NCBI GenBank assembly: GCA_029237695.1
Contig: CM055279.1
Coordinates: 60,027,530 to 60,091,529, forward strand
Origin: Conchocele bisecta
Taxonomy: Eukaryota; Mollusca; Bivalvia; Lucinida; Thyasiridae
Length of the DNA stretch: 64,000 nucleotides
Direction of reading: 5' to 3'
Shown here: positions 43,610-55,124 of the stretch, one piece after another
Position numbering within the stretch: the stretch's first letter is position 1
How the letters are laid out: each line of letters starts with the position of its first letter
The notes under the pieces: generated by a model
What the model was told of the DNA's origin: nothing
Database searches by the model: none
Seen by the model: the letters and a program-made list of their open reading frames with translations, nothing else
Position numbers and translations under genes: made by a program

Positions 43610-43815
43610 ATACCACATCCGTACGGATATATCGTATATACGAACGGATATCGTATGTTTGTATAATATTCGTATAGTACGTTTGTTTAATGCAAACAAA
43701 CTGTACTATACGATGATACGGTACAAACATACCAATATTATATGATCATACGATATGCTCATTAAATATACCAATACTATAAGATTACGATATGTATACG
43801 ATATTAGTATATACA
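43610..43815. repeat. AT-rich hairpin
   Basis: CGTATAGTACGTTTGTTTAA and GCAAACAAACTGTACTATAC mirror each other at the centre (43672-43713); the outer parts TATCGTATGTTTGTATAATA and ATATTATATGATCATACGAT pair more loosely. Confidence 0.75.
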
Positions 43816-44100
43816 AATAGGTAAGGAGCAGAAAAGCGCTACTGTATGTGTATATATACGCGTAACGCTAAGTTTTTACCGCAAATAGCGAAATAATGAC
43901 CGCACAAACGGTATCGCGAAAGAATGACCGCAAAACTGGACCGCGAAAGAATGACCGCACAAACGGTACCGCGAAAGAATGACCGCAAAAACGGGACCGC
44001 GATTGGACCGCAATTAGACTGCAATTTCAGAGAGGACGAATTGCAATTCAAGGACCGCTGGATTGCAATTCTTGGTAAGAGAATCGCAGGCGGGAGTGTA

Positions 44101-44755
44101 TATATGTATGACAAACATAGATTCGAACTCACTACCTACGGCATTGACAAACGTGACTCTAACCCTTCGACTACATAAGACTTTATGAGAAATCTCAAAA
44201 TCAATATTGAAAAGGAATACAGGCACGGGTATATATTTACCTGTCTCACCTGTTTTGTGTTTTGTTTATGACCGGTTTGTTTGTAAACAAGTAGCAAGTT
44301 ATCGTCTGCGGACTATACATGTATATAACACATTTTTTATAGTTGATAGCCACCAATCAGCCGCATCACATATTATGGTAGCTACCGGTCTGCATGTCTA
44401 TGTACCGGCACATACATATTTTAGTAACTAGCGTTTGTGTTTTGCTGCGTGAAGTTCATTGATGGCACCACCAGATACTAGCGACGTACATGTCCCATTG
44501 ATTTGTTTTGTATCCATCGCCACACCGATGGAGAACGCGATAACCTTTTAATTTACTCGGCGGCACAGACACAACATTTATACATAATAAGACCAGCAGA
44601 GTTCTGATAGATTTCTGGAACTTATCGGATAATGTTAGAAGCGAATTATTTTAATTATCTTGTCATGAGACGCCCGACTACTGTTACATGTACGCAACAC
44701 TGTTTTGGTATTGCTGAATCTCTAATGGAATGTATGGAAGTATGATACATGTAGT
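44101..44755. other. No gene seen
   Basis: A 74-codon plus-strand frame (44207-44431) has no recognised motif, and no repeats are recognised. Confidence 0.45.
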
Positions 44756-45045
44756 ATATTCTAATTATGACTTAATATCTCCTAATTATGACTTAGTATC
44801 TTCTAAGGCGATAGGCGATGGTATATCCTTATTAGGTGTTAGTATCACCTAATTAGAACTTACTATCTTCTAATTAGTACTTAGTATCTCCTAATTAGGA
44901 GTTATGATCTCCTAATTATGACTTGCTTTCTCCTAATTAGGATTTAATATATGTGTCAATGCTAAAAAATGTTTCATCTCCTAATTACTAAATCCTAATT
45001 ACTATCTCCTAATATATAATATAGAGTTAATATGTCCTAATTAGG
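44756..45045. mobile_element. Family G core without clear ends
   Basis: About 14 units of CTCCTAATTAGGACTTAGTA type, with GTCAATGCTAAAAAATGTTT near 44955 marking one internal end. The outer ends are missing. Confidence 0.75.
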
Positions 45046-45054
45046 ACCTATGAA

Positions 45055-45270
45055 TAATTACAAAATAACATGCCTCATTTGCATATGAAAATAGACTGAA
45101 TCCACCGCGCGTCACTATCAGTAAAATAAATTTTACCAAATTATTATATCTGTATAGCGGGCACTCGTATTTTTTAGAACTGGTGGAATAGCGACACAAG
45201 TATACACTTAATAATATTTAATTCACATAAATAACTGTTTGGGCCTTCTGGGCGGGCATGTACCTTTAAT
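45055..45270. mobile_element. Family D right part
   Basis: CATGCCTCATTTGCATATGA, AGAACTGGTGGAATAGCGAC and GGGCATGTACCTTTAA. The left 300 bp are absent and the TTAA end is intact. Confidence 0.8.
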
Positions 45271-45349
45271 ACACAGAGGGCGCTCATTTCATGCAAAAAC
45301 TATTGTTGTTATTCCCGCGAAGAAGGAACTAAATGTACTGTCTGTTTCA

Positions 45350-45648
45350 CGAAATGTTCAACAATTCTTTCTGCAAAAAAACAGGAATCCACTTTTCCGA
45401 CGTTTCGGCACAAGGCCTTTATCAAGCAATTAGTTTCTACTAAGCGCTAAGTGGCATCCATTTTAGATTTCACAATGTTTATGTTTATTCATAACCTCAT
45501 GACCTCGTGACGTCATTGGATGAGCATCACGACGCCATAACGTTATAAAAGATGGCGTACTGCACATAAATAAGGGCGTACTGGCGTACTGCACACCATT
45601 AATGTTAATAGTGGGTTCCTGGTTTTTGCAGAATTGTTGAACATATTG
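45350..45648. mobile_element. TIR element, about 300 bp, single copy here
   Basis: TTCAACAATTCTTTCTGCAA and ACAGGAATCCAC at the left pair with GTGGGTTCCTGGTTTTTGCA and GAATTGTTGAAC at the right. The interior repeats TGGCGTACTGCACA near 45555-45595. No coding capacity. Confidence 0.75.
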
Positions 45649-46359
45649 TATTATTGCGGAAAGAACGTTTCACGAATGCTACCCAACGTGTACGTAGTCC
45701 CAATTCTCATGGATTCGTGCCTTCTCGTTGATTCGTGCCACTAGCAAACAAGTGAATAAGCAGATTCTAAGAATAGTGTTAATTGAAAATTATTTAAAAA
45801 ATATATTTTAAGTTGTTTCCCACGGTTTTCTAAGTTACAGTTACATACAATTGTGATTTACCACCTATTTTGTGATTTAAGACTTGCATAAACAACAATT
45901 TTGCCAAATTCCTTATGTGTACTCATAGTAAAGTATTTGAACTTTATGTTGATGTATACATTTTCAGGAATTAATCAGAATATAAAACATACTATGAATG
46001 TATGTGCTTAAGGGCACGAATCCATGAGAACAGTGACTATATATAAACTATGCAAAAACTATAACATCAATATTTGACTAAATTTCATGAAATAGAAAGT
46101 AGGCTCATTCTAAACAGTCCCACCAAGAAGTGCATACATGTACCACTCAATATGTCTGCAATCAGATGCACTTCAGGATTAGGGAACGTCAACTAAAATA
46201 CTGACTGTATCTAACAGTAATGTCAGAGCAGCCAGACAGAATTATCGTGATATGAGACAAACCATGGGATCTTTTACCAAAGAAGATGCCTGTGTGATCT
46301 TTCATAAAATATATTTACAGAATATGTGATATTTTCTGTAAATGACGTAGTAAGTTGAC
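45649..46359. other. No gene seen
   Basis: AT-rich, with a short T fragment (AATTTCATGAAATAGAAAGT) near 46080 and an R-like piece near 46300-46355. Confidence 0.45.
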
Positions 46360-46912
46360 TATAGTCTGTTTCACGAAAGCTGCCCAAATTTTACGCCCAT
46401 ATAAACAATTCGAAAACAATATTGTTTTCGATAATATTAAATTAAAGGAAAATTTAAGAATGAGCCTTCTTTTTATTTCGTGAAATTTGGTAAAATATTG
46501 GTTTTATTACGAAAAATTGATTTCTCTATGGGAATTTAACATGGGGGAAAAAGGTAGACGAGTTGTGGGTGGAGTCAAAAAACCAAAAAAATTGGAAATT
46601 GACTCCGAAACCTAGCTACTCCGAAATGATCTAACTAAGAAAACAAAAGTTAATTTTTAAAAATCGGTCCAGTATTTCTGAAATTCTAAAATATTTCCCC
46701 ATGTTAAATCCCCATAGACATCTTCACTCTATGGGGATTTAACATGGGAAAATTTTGTTTTCGCAATAAAATCAATATTTGACCAAATTTCACGAAATAA
46801 AAAGAAGGCTCATTCCTAAATTTTCCTTTAATTTAATATTATCGAAAAAACATGGTTTTTGAATTTTTTATATGACCGTAAAATTTGGGCAGCTTTCGTG
46901 AAACAGACAGTA
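46360..46912. mobile_element. Family T, full copy
   Basis: ATAGTCTGTTTCACGAAAGC to GCTTTCGTGAAACAGACAGT, with the centre CCATAGACATCTTCACTCTA and an arm partly deleted. Confidence 0.88.
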
Positions 46913-47032
46913 AATTTCAATATTTGCTATGAATATGCCCTCAATCTTGACCGTGTTTACGGAAACGTCGTACACACTGTTCTACATTTTTTTGCCGACG
47001 AGCGTTTTCTATTAAACACATACAATCTAAAC
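46913..47032. other. No feature recognised
   Basis: Short spacer ending at the SINE target duplication. Confidence 0.4.
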
Positions 47033-47044
47033 AATATTCAACTA

Positions 47045-47259
47045 AAATGTAAATGCTTTGATTTAACGACGGCACTGGCTCGATGACCTTGCATGTCGGG
47101 ACCGACTATTTAAGTCCCCATCCGATAGGACTAGGCTATCACGAAGGTGTCTTGCCCAAGGACACGCCGAATCGGCCAATGTCGGGATTGGCACTCAGGA
47201 CCTTTCGATCCGTAGTCTGATGCTCTACCACTGAGCTATTGCGGCTGACCAAATGACCA
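47045..47259 (-). mobile_element. tRNA-derived SINE with 12-bp target duplication
   Basis: The minus strand starts with GCCGCAATAGCTCAGTGGTA (A box) and a decayed B box (GAGTGCCAATCCCG); the loop CTACGGA would give anticodon ACG (Arg). The body has GTGTCCTTGGGCAAGACACC and the tail GACATGCAAGGTCATCGAG, then AAGCATTTACATT. AATATTCAACTA stands on both sides (47033-47044 and 47260-47271). Confidence 0.9.
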
Positions 47260-47398
47260 AATATTCAACTACATGTAGTCTACATTTATAAGTAGCTTTC
47301 ATTAATAACAAAAGGGTCAGCCATCCCATATTTTGATTTGATGTAATTCCATCTAATATCGATTTTATAGCGAGAACAAAACTATTTTCTATGGAAAT

Positions 47399-47582
47399 TT
47401 AAAGGTACATGCCCACGCAGTGGACACAAAATGTTCTTTATATCAGAGACATCATCTGAGACATTTTCTGGCAAAACAAACATTCATTCTCCACTACCCC
47501 ATGTATTGATTGGCATTATTATACATTTTAATCAGACGGAAATTTCCACACTGACATCAGGGGTGATAACCGTGTTTGCTTA
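47399..47582. mobile_element. Family D left part
   Basis: TTTAAAGGTACATGCCCACG with ACCCCATGTATTGATTGGCA and GGGTGATAACCG. The right two thirds are missing. Confidence 0.8.
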
Positions 47583-48459
47583 ATTATATTCGACCAAGCA
47601 TGTTCAAGTTTATAGAATTAATGGAATGTCAGCAATATAGAGTTCTGTTAAACCTGGGCAAGTTCATCTATCAAGCTCTGCAAATTCGTCAATCAAGAAT
47701 TGTGGCTATAGTCGGCCAATGATTTGTTTTCATTTGCACCACCTTTATATTAAACTTCCTTGTAACAGTCCAACAAGTATATATTGTCACTGTATACATG
47801 CATTTGTTTTGGTTGAGATGTCTTTTTTTACCCCTTTTTAACTGTATTAGGAACATGTGGTACATGTAATAACAATGACAACAATTCCAAATCAAATGGC
47901 GTTTGTACCTCCCATGCGAATCGTCCAGGCAAGATGAATCGGATGGAATATTGCAATATGTGCTCTCGAAAAAGCAACAAATTATAATTTTTAGTAAGAC
48001 TTGTTGAGAAAATATATATTAACCCTTACTACGCTGAATATGATGGTGTCATCTGCTGTTATTTTTCTGTTATCTTTTTGTGTTTTTTGTTCTTTTATCA
48101 AGCCTAACATAGCAGTTTTGGCTGCACACGAGAAACATCTGCATTGGAGATTGTTCTCATGTGCTGCCAAAATATGTTATATATATCCATAAAACATGAT
48201 AAATAATATGATGATGATAAAAGAAAGCAGAAGTCAAGTTCATGTTCCTGCTCTGTGGGGATTAAGACTATTATTACAGAAGATAAGCCTTAAAAATTAC
48301 ATAATTATATTTGTTTATCTTTAGTAAGTACGTATACCTGCTACTAGCAAAATTTTGCAATTGATTTCTGATACAGTTATCGGATACATATTGTTTGATA
48401 CTGTACTGTACAACAGGAATGTCAATAGTACCTATGTGCATGAGTAATATCTAAGTATT
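47583..48459. other. No gene seen
   Basis: AT-rich, unique-looking. A 63-codon plus frame at 48001 is hydrophobic at its start, with no further support. Confidence 0.4.
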
Positions 48460-49136
48460 TAATGGTTGGAGTTGTCTCCCATTCTCGTGTAGATAGCCTG
48501 TCTGCTAGTTCAAGCCGGCTGGCTGCACGAGTGCGACGATACAAAGCCAAGCATCGCTCACGACATATAAATTCGAGTGAAAATGTATATATGAAAGTAA
48601 AACGGTTGACATGTCCTTGTGTACACGCAGGTAGAACACAATAATTGAAACCCACCATCATAACACACTGTATTTCAACTAAATAATGTTTTGTTAAGGT
48701 AGGTCTCGACTCATATAGCTTGCTGACACTCGACTTGGCATCGCTATAAACGGTTGCCTATTTTTAATGAAAAGTAACCATAGATTGGCTGGGATGGTGT
48801 TATGATGAGCCGTGTGCCAGACTCGCCCTATCTGTCCGGGCCTGTTTTTCCTACAATGTTCTTCTTAGTTTGAGATTAGTTACGCTAAATAGTGATCATA
48901 TGGTAATTGCTTGTGTGTGTTCGGGGGGTGCTTTTGGCTCGAGGAATCCGTGTGTCTCTTTGTGGCATGCGGGTTCCTGCGAGCGACACAAAAATCTTCT
49001 GCCATAACATGCAGCAATACATTTAATGGTATCGTATCTGCACTTGTTTGATATTTGTGATATAACTTTTGTATGTAACTAGGAACATGTCATGTTCACG
49101 TTACGAAAAAAATAAAAATCTTGAATCTTGAATCTT
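48460..49136 (+). mobile_element. Probable LINE 3' end with ATCTTGA tail
   Basis: The region ends in AATAAAAATCTTGAATCTTGA and one more unit, a short-repeat tail typical of some non-LTR retrotransposons. Upstream sequence is GC-rich relative to its flanks but no reverse-transcriptase motif remains. The left limit is a guess. It abuts family D at 49137. Confidence 0.5.
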
Positions 49137-49463
49137 AAAATGTTAACGGACATTATTATTTAGTCTCTGTATTTATTTTTTGATGTGCAATGATCATAGT
49201 TTATAATCTGTCGAACATATATTTTGTTCAGGTGACGCATTTAATTAGCATAAATAATTAAAAAAATATCATGCCTCATTTGCATATGAAAATAGCCTGA
49301 TACCACCGCGAGTCACTGTCAGTAAAATACACATTACTAAATGATTATATCTGTATAGCGGGCACTCGCAATTTTTAGAACTGGTGGAAAAGTGACACAA
49401 GTATACACTTATTTAAATCCTATAAAGAACATTTTGTGCCTAATGGGTGGGCATGTACCTTTA
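49137..49463. mobile_element. Family D right part
   Basis: ATGTTAACGGACATTATTAT to GGGCATGTACCTTTAA. It starts exactly where the LINE tail ends, so the LINE may have landed in or beside D. Confidence 0.82.
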
Positions 49464-49559
49464 ACATGGAGCGAATTGGAGAGTGAGGACATGCGTCGAA
49501 CAATGAAACATTTCGGAATTTGACCCCGACTACGGCATGTATAGCTTGGCAATGATGTA
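49464..49559. other. No feature recognised
   Basis: Short spacer. Confidence 0.4.
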
Positions 49560-49797
49560 ACTAAGAAAACAAAATACTTAGTTACAAATTCAAAAATAAT
49601 TATCAAAAATATTCCTGTAGCACAAATTTTTTTTTCGCAACAAATTCAATAGTTGGTGGAATTTCATCACATACAACAACTTGGAGATTGTGACCTTTTT
49701 GTTATTGTTGAACAAATACTTACATTTAGACATTCTTTAGATGTAATGTTTTTAATAGCCAAAAGTTTGTCGGCAGCAAAACGTGGAACAGACTGTA
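49560..49797. mobile_element. Diverged relative of family T
   Basis: ACTAAGAAAACAAAATACTT, TTGGTGGAATTTCATCACAT and GTCGGCAGCAAAACGTGGAA plus CAGACTGTA match 58109-58566 better than the main T copies. Confidence 0.65.
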
Positions 49798-49947
49798 AAT
49801 ATAAAATCATGGAGATTGTCTGATATCGCGTTGCTCATCGTCATTGAATTATCGTCACATTCTTGCTGCATCCAATATCGACAGTCAATGTAATATATCA
49901 CTCTGCAGGAGATTGTGTACCTTAGCTCATCGAAAAATGGGAGTCTA

Positions 49948-50868
49948 AGGATACATGCTCACACAGTAGACACACAATGTTCTTTATAGGAATTAAATAA
50001 GTGTATAAGTGTGCCACTATTCCACCATTTCTAAAAATTGCAAGTGCCCGCTATACAGATATAACCATTCAGTAATATAATGTTCGATAAAAACGTTTAC
50101 ACACGGCTGGACATGGTCGAACGTTATTGTTACATTTCCGTCGGAGATATCCTGCAATGTGAGCATACATGCAGTACTTTCTGTACTTTGATAATCTGCT
50201 CCATTCAAACAACTGCTTTACACATACATATTCCGGGGCCGCAGAACACGTCGCGTGATGCAGCCGCATCAATTTCAAAATATCAATGCGACTGTTGTCA
50301 ACTGGTCTGGTGACGTAATGGCGCCTTCTAGTAACGTCATGAGGCACATGAATTACGTAGGTGTTGGCTTAGACCCGGAAGTAGCATTGTCTACAGCCAT
50401 GGTCAAACAGCACGCGCTCTACGTTTGTTCACGGCTATGAGCGGTGTCGAACAACGGCAGTCATGTAAGAATATTTATGCTACTGATACTGACTCACGGT
50501 AGTATCAGGCTATTTTCATATGCAAATGAGGCATGACATTTTTTATTTATTTATACTAATTAAATGCGTAACTTGCACAAAATATTATTTTCGACAGATT
50601 ATCAAGTATGATCATTGCACATCAAAAAATATATACAGAGAATAAATAGTAATGTCCGTTAACATTTTAAGAAAACACGGTTATCGCCGCCCCTGATATC
50701 AGCGTGGAAATGTACATCTGGCATAGAATGTATAATAATTCCAATCAATACTTGGGGTATAGCGGGAACTCGTATTTTTATAACTGGTGGAATAGTGGCA
50801 CAATTATACACTTATTTAATTTCTATAAAGAACATGTTGTGCCTACTGAGTGAGCATGTACCTTTAAG
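49948..50868. mobile_element. Family D with swapped ends and a 400-bp unrelated insert
   Basis: The left end (ACATGCTCACACAGTAGACA) runs to about 50080 and D sequence resumes at about 50486 (ACTCACGG-AGTATCAGGC). The right end is not the usual one: from about 50761 it is the left end inverted (ATAACTGGTGGAATAGTGGC to GAGCATGTACCTTTAA), giving about 110-bp terminal repeats. The insert 50081-50485 is GC-balanced and matches nothing else in the window. Confidence 0.75.
50081..50485. other. Unique insert inside D; possible captured sequence
   Basis: Open frames of 61-92 codons exist on both strands; the minus strand reads SDGNVTITFDHVQPCVNVFI and, in another frame, DNSRIDILKLMRLHHATC. No family is recognised and no target duplication was seen at its edges. 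It could be host sequence captured by the element or the remains of another insertion. Confidence 0.3.
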
Positions 50869-51164
50869 ACGCGAAACAATCCCATCATGTCGTTTAACAA
50901 ATTGTCTGGTGTTGAAATTGACAAGTTTGACACTGCAGTTTAAGCGTGCTTTGTCAAACCGTCAGTACCAGATGGTATGGTAACCCGATGTCTCCAATCA
51001 CACTGAACGGAACACGAGTGGATATACATGTACATGCATAGTTAATCGTTGTATTTCATTATGGAACCGGGTTTGTCCATTTCGCAAAGGAAAATGCCGG
51101 GTTTTGTCAGACTAAGTATGACTATAAAAAATATGTGGTAAGAGATGACTGGAAATACATCCTC
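50869..51164. other. No gene seen
   Basis: No repeat match or supported frame. Confidence 0.4.
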
Positions 51165-51390
51165 CACCTGTACTACACAACCTCCTGCGTTTACCTTGCC
51201 CAGCTTATAAACGTGTCTGAACATATATTAGCAAGGCAAACTCGTAGTCAAGCAACTCGACTGTCTGAGCCTGAGCTGTTGCACAGTTCAGGCTCAGTCA
51301 TTCAAGTTGCTTGACTTAAAGCAAAATATTCAAGTATTTCTAAATAATGAAACTGACAAATATTTTAAAGATTGACGCAGGTGGTAGTGT
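51165..51390. repeat. Family Q repeat, copy 2
   Basis: TGTACTACACAACCTCCTGC, GAGCTGTTGCACAGTTCAGG and TTGACTTAAAGCAAAATATT parallel 16020-16240. Confidence 0.6.
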
Positions 51391-51417
51391 ATTATAGCTG
51401 TTGCTAATGCTATTACA

Positions 51418-51631
51418 GATGAACCTCGCTAAACCGGGCACCAAGAAAGCTAAGAAAATTTGAAACCTTTCTCTTACATTTACCTCTCATGACAAGATAT
51501 GTTCATGATTACAAAGCACACGGACATGCATTGTATGACTCATGAGCATACCATAATTTCAGTGGAACTTCTCTAAACCGGACACCCTGGGGACCTCTCA
51601 GTGTGTCTAGTTTAGAGTGGTTCAACTTTAC
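51418..51631. mobile_element. Family J element
   Basis: GAACCTCGCTAAACCGGGCA at the left; at the right CAGTGGAACTTCTCTAAACC and GGACACCCTGGGGACC fold back on GTGTGTCTAGTTTAGAGTGG. The same arrangement is at 60295-60481. Ends resemble pogo/Tigger-type inverted repeats. Confidence 0.72.
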
Positions 51632-51632
51632 T

Positions 51633-52203
51633 ACTGTCTGTTTCACGAAAGCTGCCCAAGTTTTACGGCTATATAGACAATTCAAAAACAATATTTGTTT
51701 TGATAATATTAAATTAAAGGAAAATTTAAGAATGAGCCTTCTTTTTATTTCGTGAAATTTGGTCAAATATTGATTTTATTACGAAAAATGTATTTCTCTA
51801 TGGGAATTTAACATGGGGGAAAAAGGGGTAAGGAAGTGTGGGAGGAGTCAAAAAACGAAAGATTTTGGAAATTGACTCCGAAACCTGACTAGATAGCTTG
51901 GAAATGATCTAACTAAGAAAACAAAAGTTAAATTTTAAAAATCGGTGCAGTATTTCTGAAATTCAAAAAAAATTCCCCATGTTAAATCCCCATAGACATC
52001 TTCACGGAGTGAAGATGTCTATGGGGATTTAACATGGGGAAATTTTGTTTTCGCAATAAAATCGATATTTGACCAAATTTCACGAAATAAAAAGAATGCT
52101 CATTCTTAAATTTTGATAACATTTAATATTATCGAAAAAAATATTGTTTTTGAATTGTCTATATAGCCGTAAAATTTGGGCAGCTTTCGTGAAACAGACA
52201 GTA
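51633..52203. mobile_element. Family T, full copy
   Basis: TACTGTCTGTTTCACGAAAG to CTTTCGTGAAACAGACAGTA with the complete centre GACATCTTCACGGAGTGAAG. This is the best-preserved central stem in the window. It directly abuts J. Confidence 0.92.
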
Positions 52204-52639
52204 GGCAACAGTTTGCACTATATCGCTACACAGAAAAATGTGCGTAATATCATTTACATTTCGCGCACTAAAATATAGAAACAAACCTGCATGGTGTTGA
52301 CGTTCATACGTCGCTATATTGTTATTGAGAGGCAATTCTACAATATGACACAACAATATTACCATACACTTACCTAATAAAGTGTGTATTAGCAAATTTG
52401 TTAGGTCACTCTCCACGAAGTAGAAAATAAACAAAGAACGCTTGAAACGCACCTTTGGAAATACTACTCTGTCACAACATTATGTAACGCAGTGTAATGA
52501 AATGTAATTTGAGTTATGTACTCAGAACAAGCGTGCCAGATGAAAGGTCGCTGTCATCATGGAATCCATGGGCTATAACCGTCATCTTTGTATTAAAGTG
52601 GGTGGTTACCTATTAGCTGGTGTATGTCTAGACAACTCG
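52204..52639. other. No gene seen
   Basis: A 97-codon minus frame (52159-52452) starts in non-repeat sequence and ends inside the T element, so it is not a gene. Otherwise unremarkable. Confidence 0.45.
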
Positions 52640-52898
52640 TAAATGTACGTGACTGTGACTGTACAGAGACATGGAGCTTATGGTATGTGTGTCCAGTCTA
52701 GCCCCTGATCTTCTAGAATGCACTTTTGCAGTATGATATGATACACTTCCAAGTGGTATATAATACATATGCAATATAAAATATGGTATGGCATAAGCAT
52801 GCTGTGTGCCTGTTACATTGGGTGGCGAACTGATAGACTGTGTGGATGCACTGGTCCAAATAACTATCAGTCCCATTTCTCCAGTGGCAGACAAGTAT
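52640..52898. repeat. Dispersed repeat P
   Basis: GTGTGTCCAGTCTAGCCCCT, GGTGGCGAACTGATAGACTG and CAGTCCCATTTCTCCAGTGG. Diverged from the 3060-3160 copy. Confidence 0.5.
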
Positions 52899-53003
52899 TA
52901 CAGTGGGGTCAGCGTGTAAGTGCACACACGAACGAACACGACAGGTTGGAACCAACCTGTCGTGTTCGTTCGTGTGTGCACTTACACGCTGACCCCCACT
53001 GTA
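52899..53003. repeat. Family E palindrome
   Basis: TACAGTGGGGTCAGCGTGTA mirrored by TACACGCTGACCCCCACTGT around GGTTGGAACCAACC. One extra C in the right arm. Confidence 0.93.
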
Positions 53004-53130
53004 GCTCCTGTATGCTGTTCACATGACACGTGCATATGTTAGATGTTACCACGTCTTTGATAAATATTCAAGTTTTATTTCTGCATTTACGCAGCACATG
53101 GGCAATGTATGGACATGCGAATGTGATAAC

Positions 53131-53208
53131 ACAGTTAGATCACTGTTCGTCCGCATGTACGATCGATAATTATCGATCGTACATGCGGACGAACAGTGAT
53201 CTAACTGT
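53131..53208. repeat. Perfect 78-bp palindrome without spacer
   Basis: Arms of 39 bp beginning ACAGTTAGATCACTGTTCGT meet at CGATAATTATCG (centre 53169/53170) with no mismatch. Such a sequence can extrude as a cruciform and is hard to clone and maintain. Confidence 0.95.
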
Positions 53209-54019
53209 GGCGTACATGAGCACGGATTCTGAGAAAAACCAGCATTATAGCATTACCATAATTTAGATGTAAATGAAATTAAGTGGAACGTCACTAATTC
53301 GGACATCCGACCGCCTGATTTAAACATAATGTATTGTGTTCAATGTGAAATAGGTTTGGGCCACACGTTATACCAACTTAAGGTTGTTGTACCCTTATGG
53401 TGGCCCGATGTAAAGTCAATGGAAATCTAATAAAAAGCTACTCATAAACCGATAGATATTTACCCAAATAAACCAAATGTATGTGGTGTTCAATACGTCT
53501 TTGTGCAGATGCTGCCAGCAAGGAAATCACACCATATGCTGTAGTTAGAAAATAATGCATGCTGGTGTTTACATGAACAGTTTGGCTTCTTCACACCTGT
53601 GTAGAGAAGTAAATATGTCTGGTCTGTTATCTAGATATTACAGGTGTGCATTTTTATTGATAGCAGTATCTGCATAAAGACTTACCGATCGCATCCATAT
53701 GGTTTATTAATGTAAGTAGCTATTTATGTAAGTTTTATTTGTATGGTATTTTATTAGATTTCATGTACAACTACCGTAACTGGTCAGAAAGGCTGAGTGC
53801 ACACGTAAACAGTACTATGTTCATATGTAGCACTATGATACTGTAACTATACTACACGTTTGATAAATGTAGTGCAGTCCCAGTATTAACGTTTATCCAT
53901 ATGGATGTACATGTAGATGTATTCATTAATTTCTATACGTATTTATATGTCATGTATGTTCAAATTATTTAACAAGAGATGCACTTTTAAAATAAAAAAA
54001 ACCTCACCACGGATCGCCG
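53209..54019. other. No gene seen
   Basis: AT-rich. A J-like phrase (GGAACGTCACTAATTCGGAC) at about 53285 is the only repeat hint. Confidence 0.45.
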
Positions 54020-54310
54020 ATGATACATTTGCATACAGTTAATTTGAGTGCATATGAGACACGGCATGTTATGTTGTACCTAAGAAAATGTGCGATATCT
54101 CATGAAAAATATTTACAAACTTTACAATATTTTGCGTAAATGACGTCGAAACTTGACGAACTTTTCATAGCAAATGCGGCATATAATTCCACATTCGCTT
54201 TGAAAAGTTTGTTATCTTTCGATTTAATTTACAGAAAATATCACAGTTTCTGTAAATATGTTTCATGAAAAATCGCACTTGTTATAAGATACAAGACCAC
54301 ATGACGCGTC
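54020..54310. repeat. Family R inverted-repeat element, best copy
   Basis: ACCTAAGAAAATGTGCGATA, AATATTTACAAACTTTACAA, AAACTTGACGAACTTTTCAT and AGCAAATGCGG pair with CCACATTCGCT, AAAAGTTTGT, TTACAGAAAATATCACAG and ATCGCAC in reverse. About 290 bp. Confidence 0.72.
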
Positions 54311-54604
54311 TGATATTAAGCACTAAAATTAGTGGGGCTGCACTGCTCACAAATCCCAAAAGACCAATTTTCCACAGTCACAACTACAAATGATAAAAGA
54401 CGAGCGTCGGCCCGTCGGATTGTATATATCATACTCTGAATTACATCGAATAACGGCATTGGCAGGAAATTGAATTACATGTCGTTTCCAGAAGTCAACG
54501 CCTTTTAGAGCTGAGGGTATTCTACATGTATGTATCAGAGTTGATCTACGATAACTATTGCCTTCCACATGTAGACTGAACTACATGTATACATGTATAG
54601 TGTC

Positions 54605-55111
54605 TTAAAGGTACATGCCCACTCAGTAGGCACAAACTGTTCTTTATAGGAATTAAATAAGTATAATTGTGTCACTATTCCACCAGTTCTAAAAATTACG
54701 AGTGCCCGCTATACAGATATAATCATTTAATAATATGTATTTTACTGATAGTGACGCGCGTTGGTATCAGGCTATTTTCATATGCAAATGAGCCATGGTA
54801 TTTTTTATTTATTTTTGTTAATTAAATGCGTCACCTGAAAAAATAATATTTTCAACAGATTATAAAGTATGTTAATTGCACATCATAAAATAAATACAAA
54901 GTATAAATAGTAATGCCGTTAACATTTTAAGGAAACACGCTTATCGCCCCTGATATCAGTGTGGAAAGTTACGTCTGATATACAATGTATAATAATGCCA
55001 ATCAATACGTGGGGTAATGGTAAAAGAATGTTTATGTTGCAAGAAAATGTCTGAGATGATCATCTGATATAAAGAACATTTTGTGCCGACTGAGTGGGCA
55101 TGTACCTTTAA
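54605..55111. mobile_element. Family D, reference full copy, 507 bp
   Basis: TTAAAGGTACATGCCCACTC and GAGTGGGCATGTACCTTTAA are inverted ends sharing TTAA, as expected for a TTAA-targeting (piggyBac- or Kolobok-like) MITE. The interior has CAGTTCTAAAAATTACGAGT, CATATGCAAATGAGCC and TTATCGCCCCTGATATCAGT. No transposase. Confidence 0.92.
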
Positions 55112-55124
55112 CATTACACTACAG

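Larger units (their letters stand above)
40249..44100. mobile_element. Possible long family K element (K2), 3.85 kb
   Basis: The left end TACAGAGTGGCCTGCGGTTC plus TCTTACC and the right end GGTAAGAGAATCGCAGGCGG plus GAGTGTA are the two ends of K1 in reverse, in the correct relative orientation. Homology with K1 continues inward on the left to about 40600 (reverse complement of ATTGCCGCATT-GTCAAGCAG) and on the right to about 43843. The interior holds unknown open stretches (40945-41274 and 41901-42176, minus), two tail-to-tail SINE pieces, a tandem repeat and a minisatellite. It may be a parent of K1, or two unrelated half copies. Confidence 0.5.
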
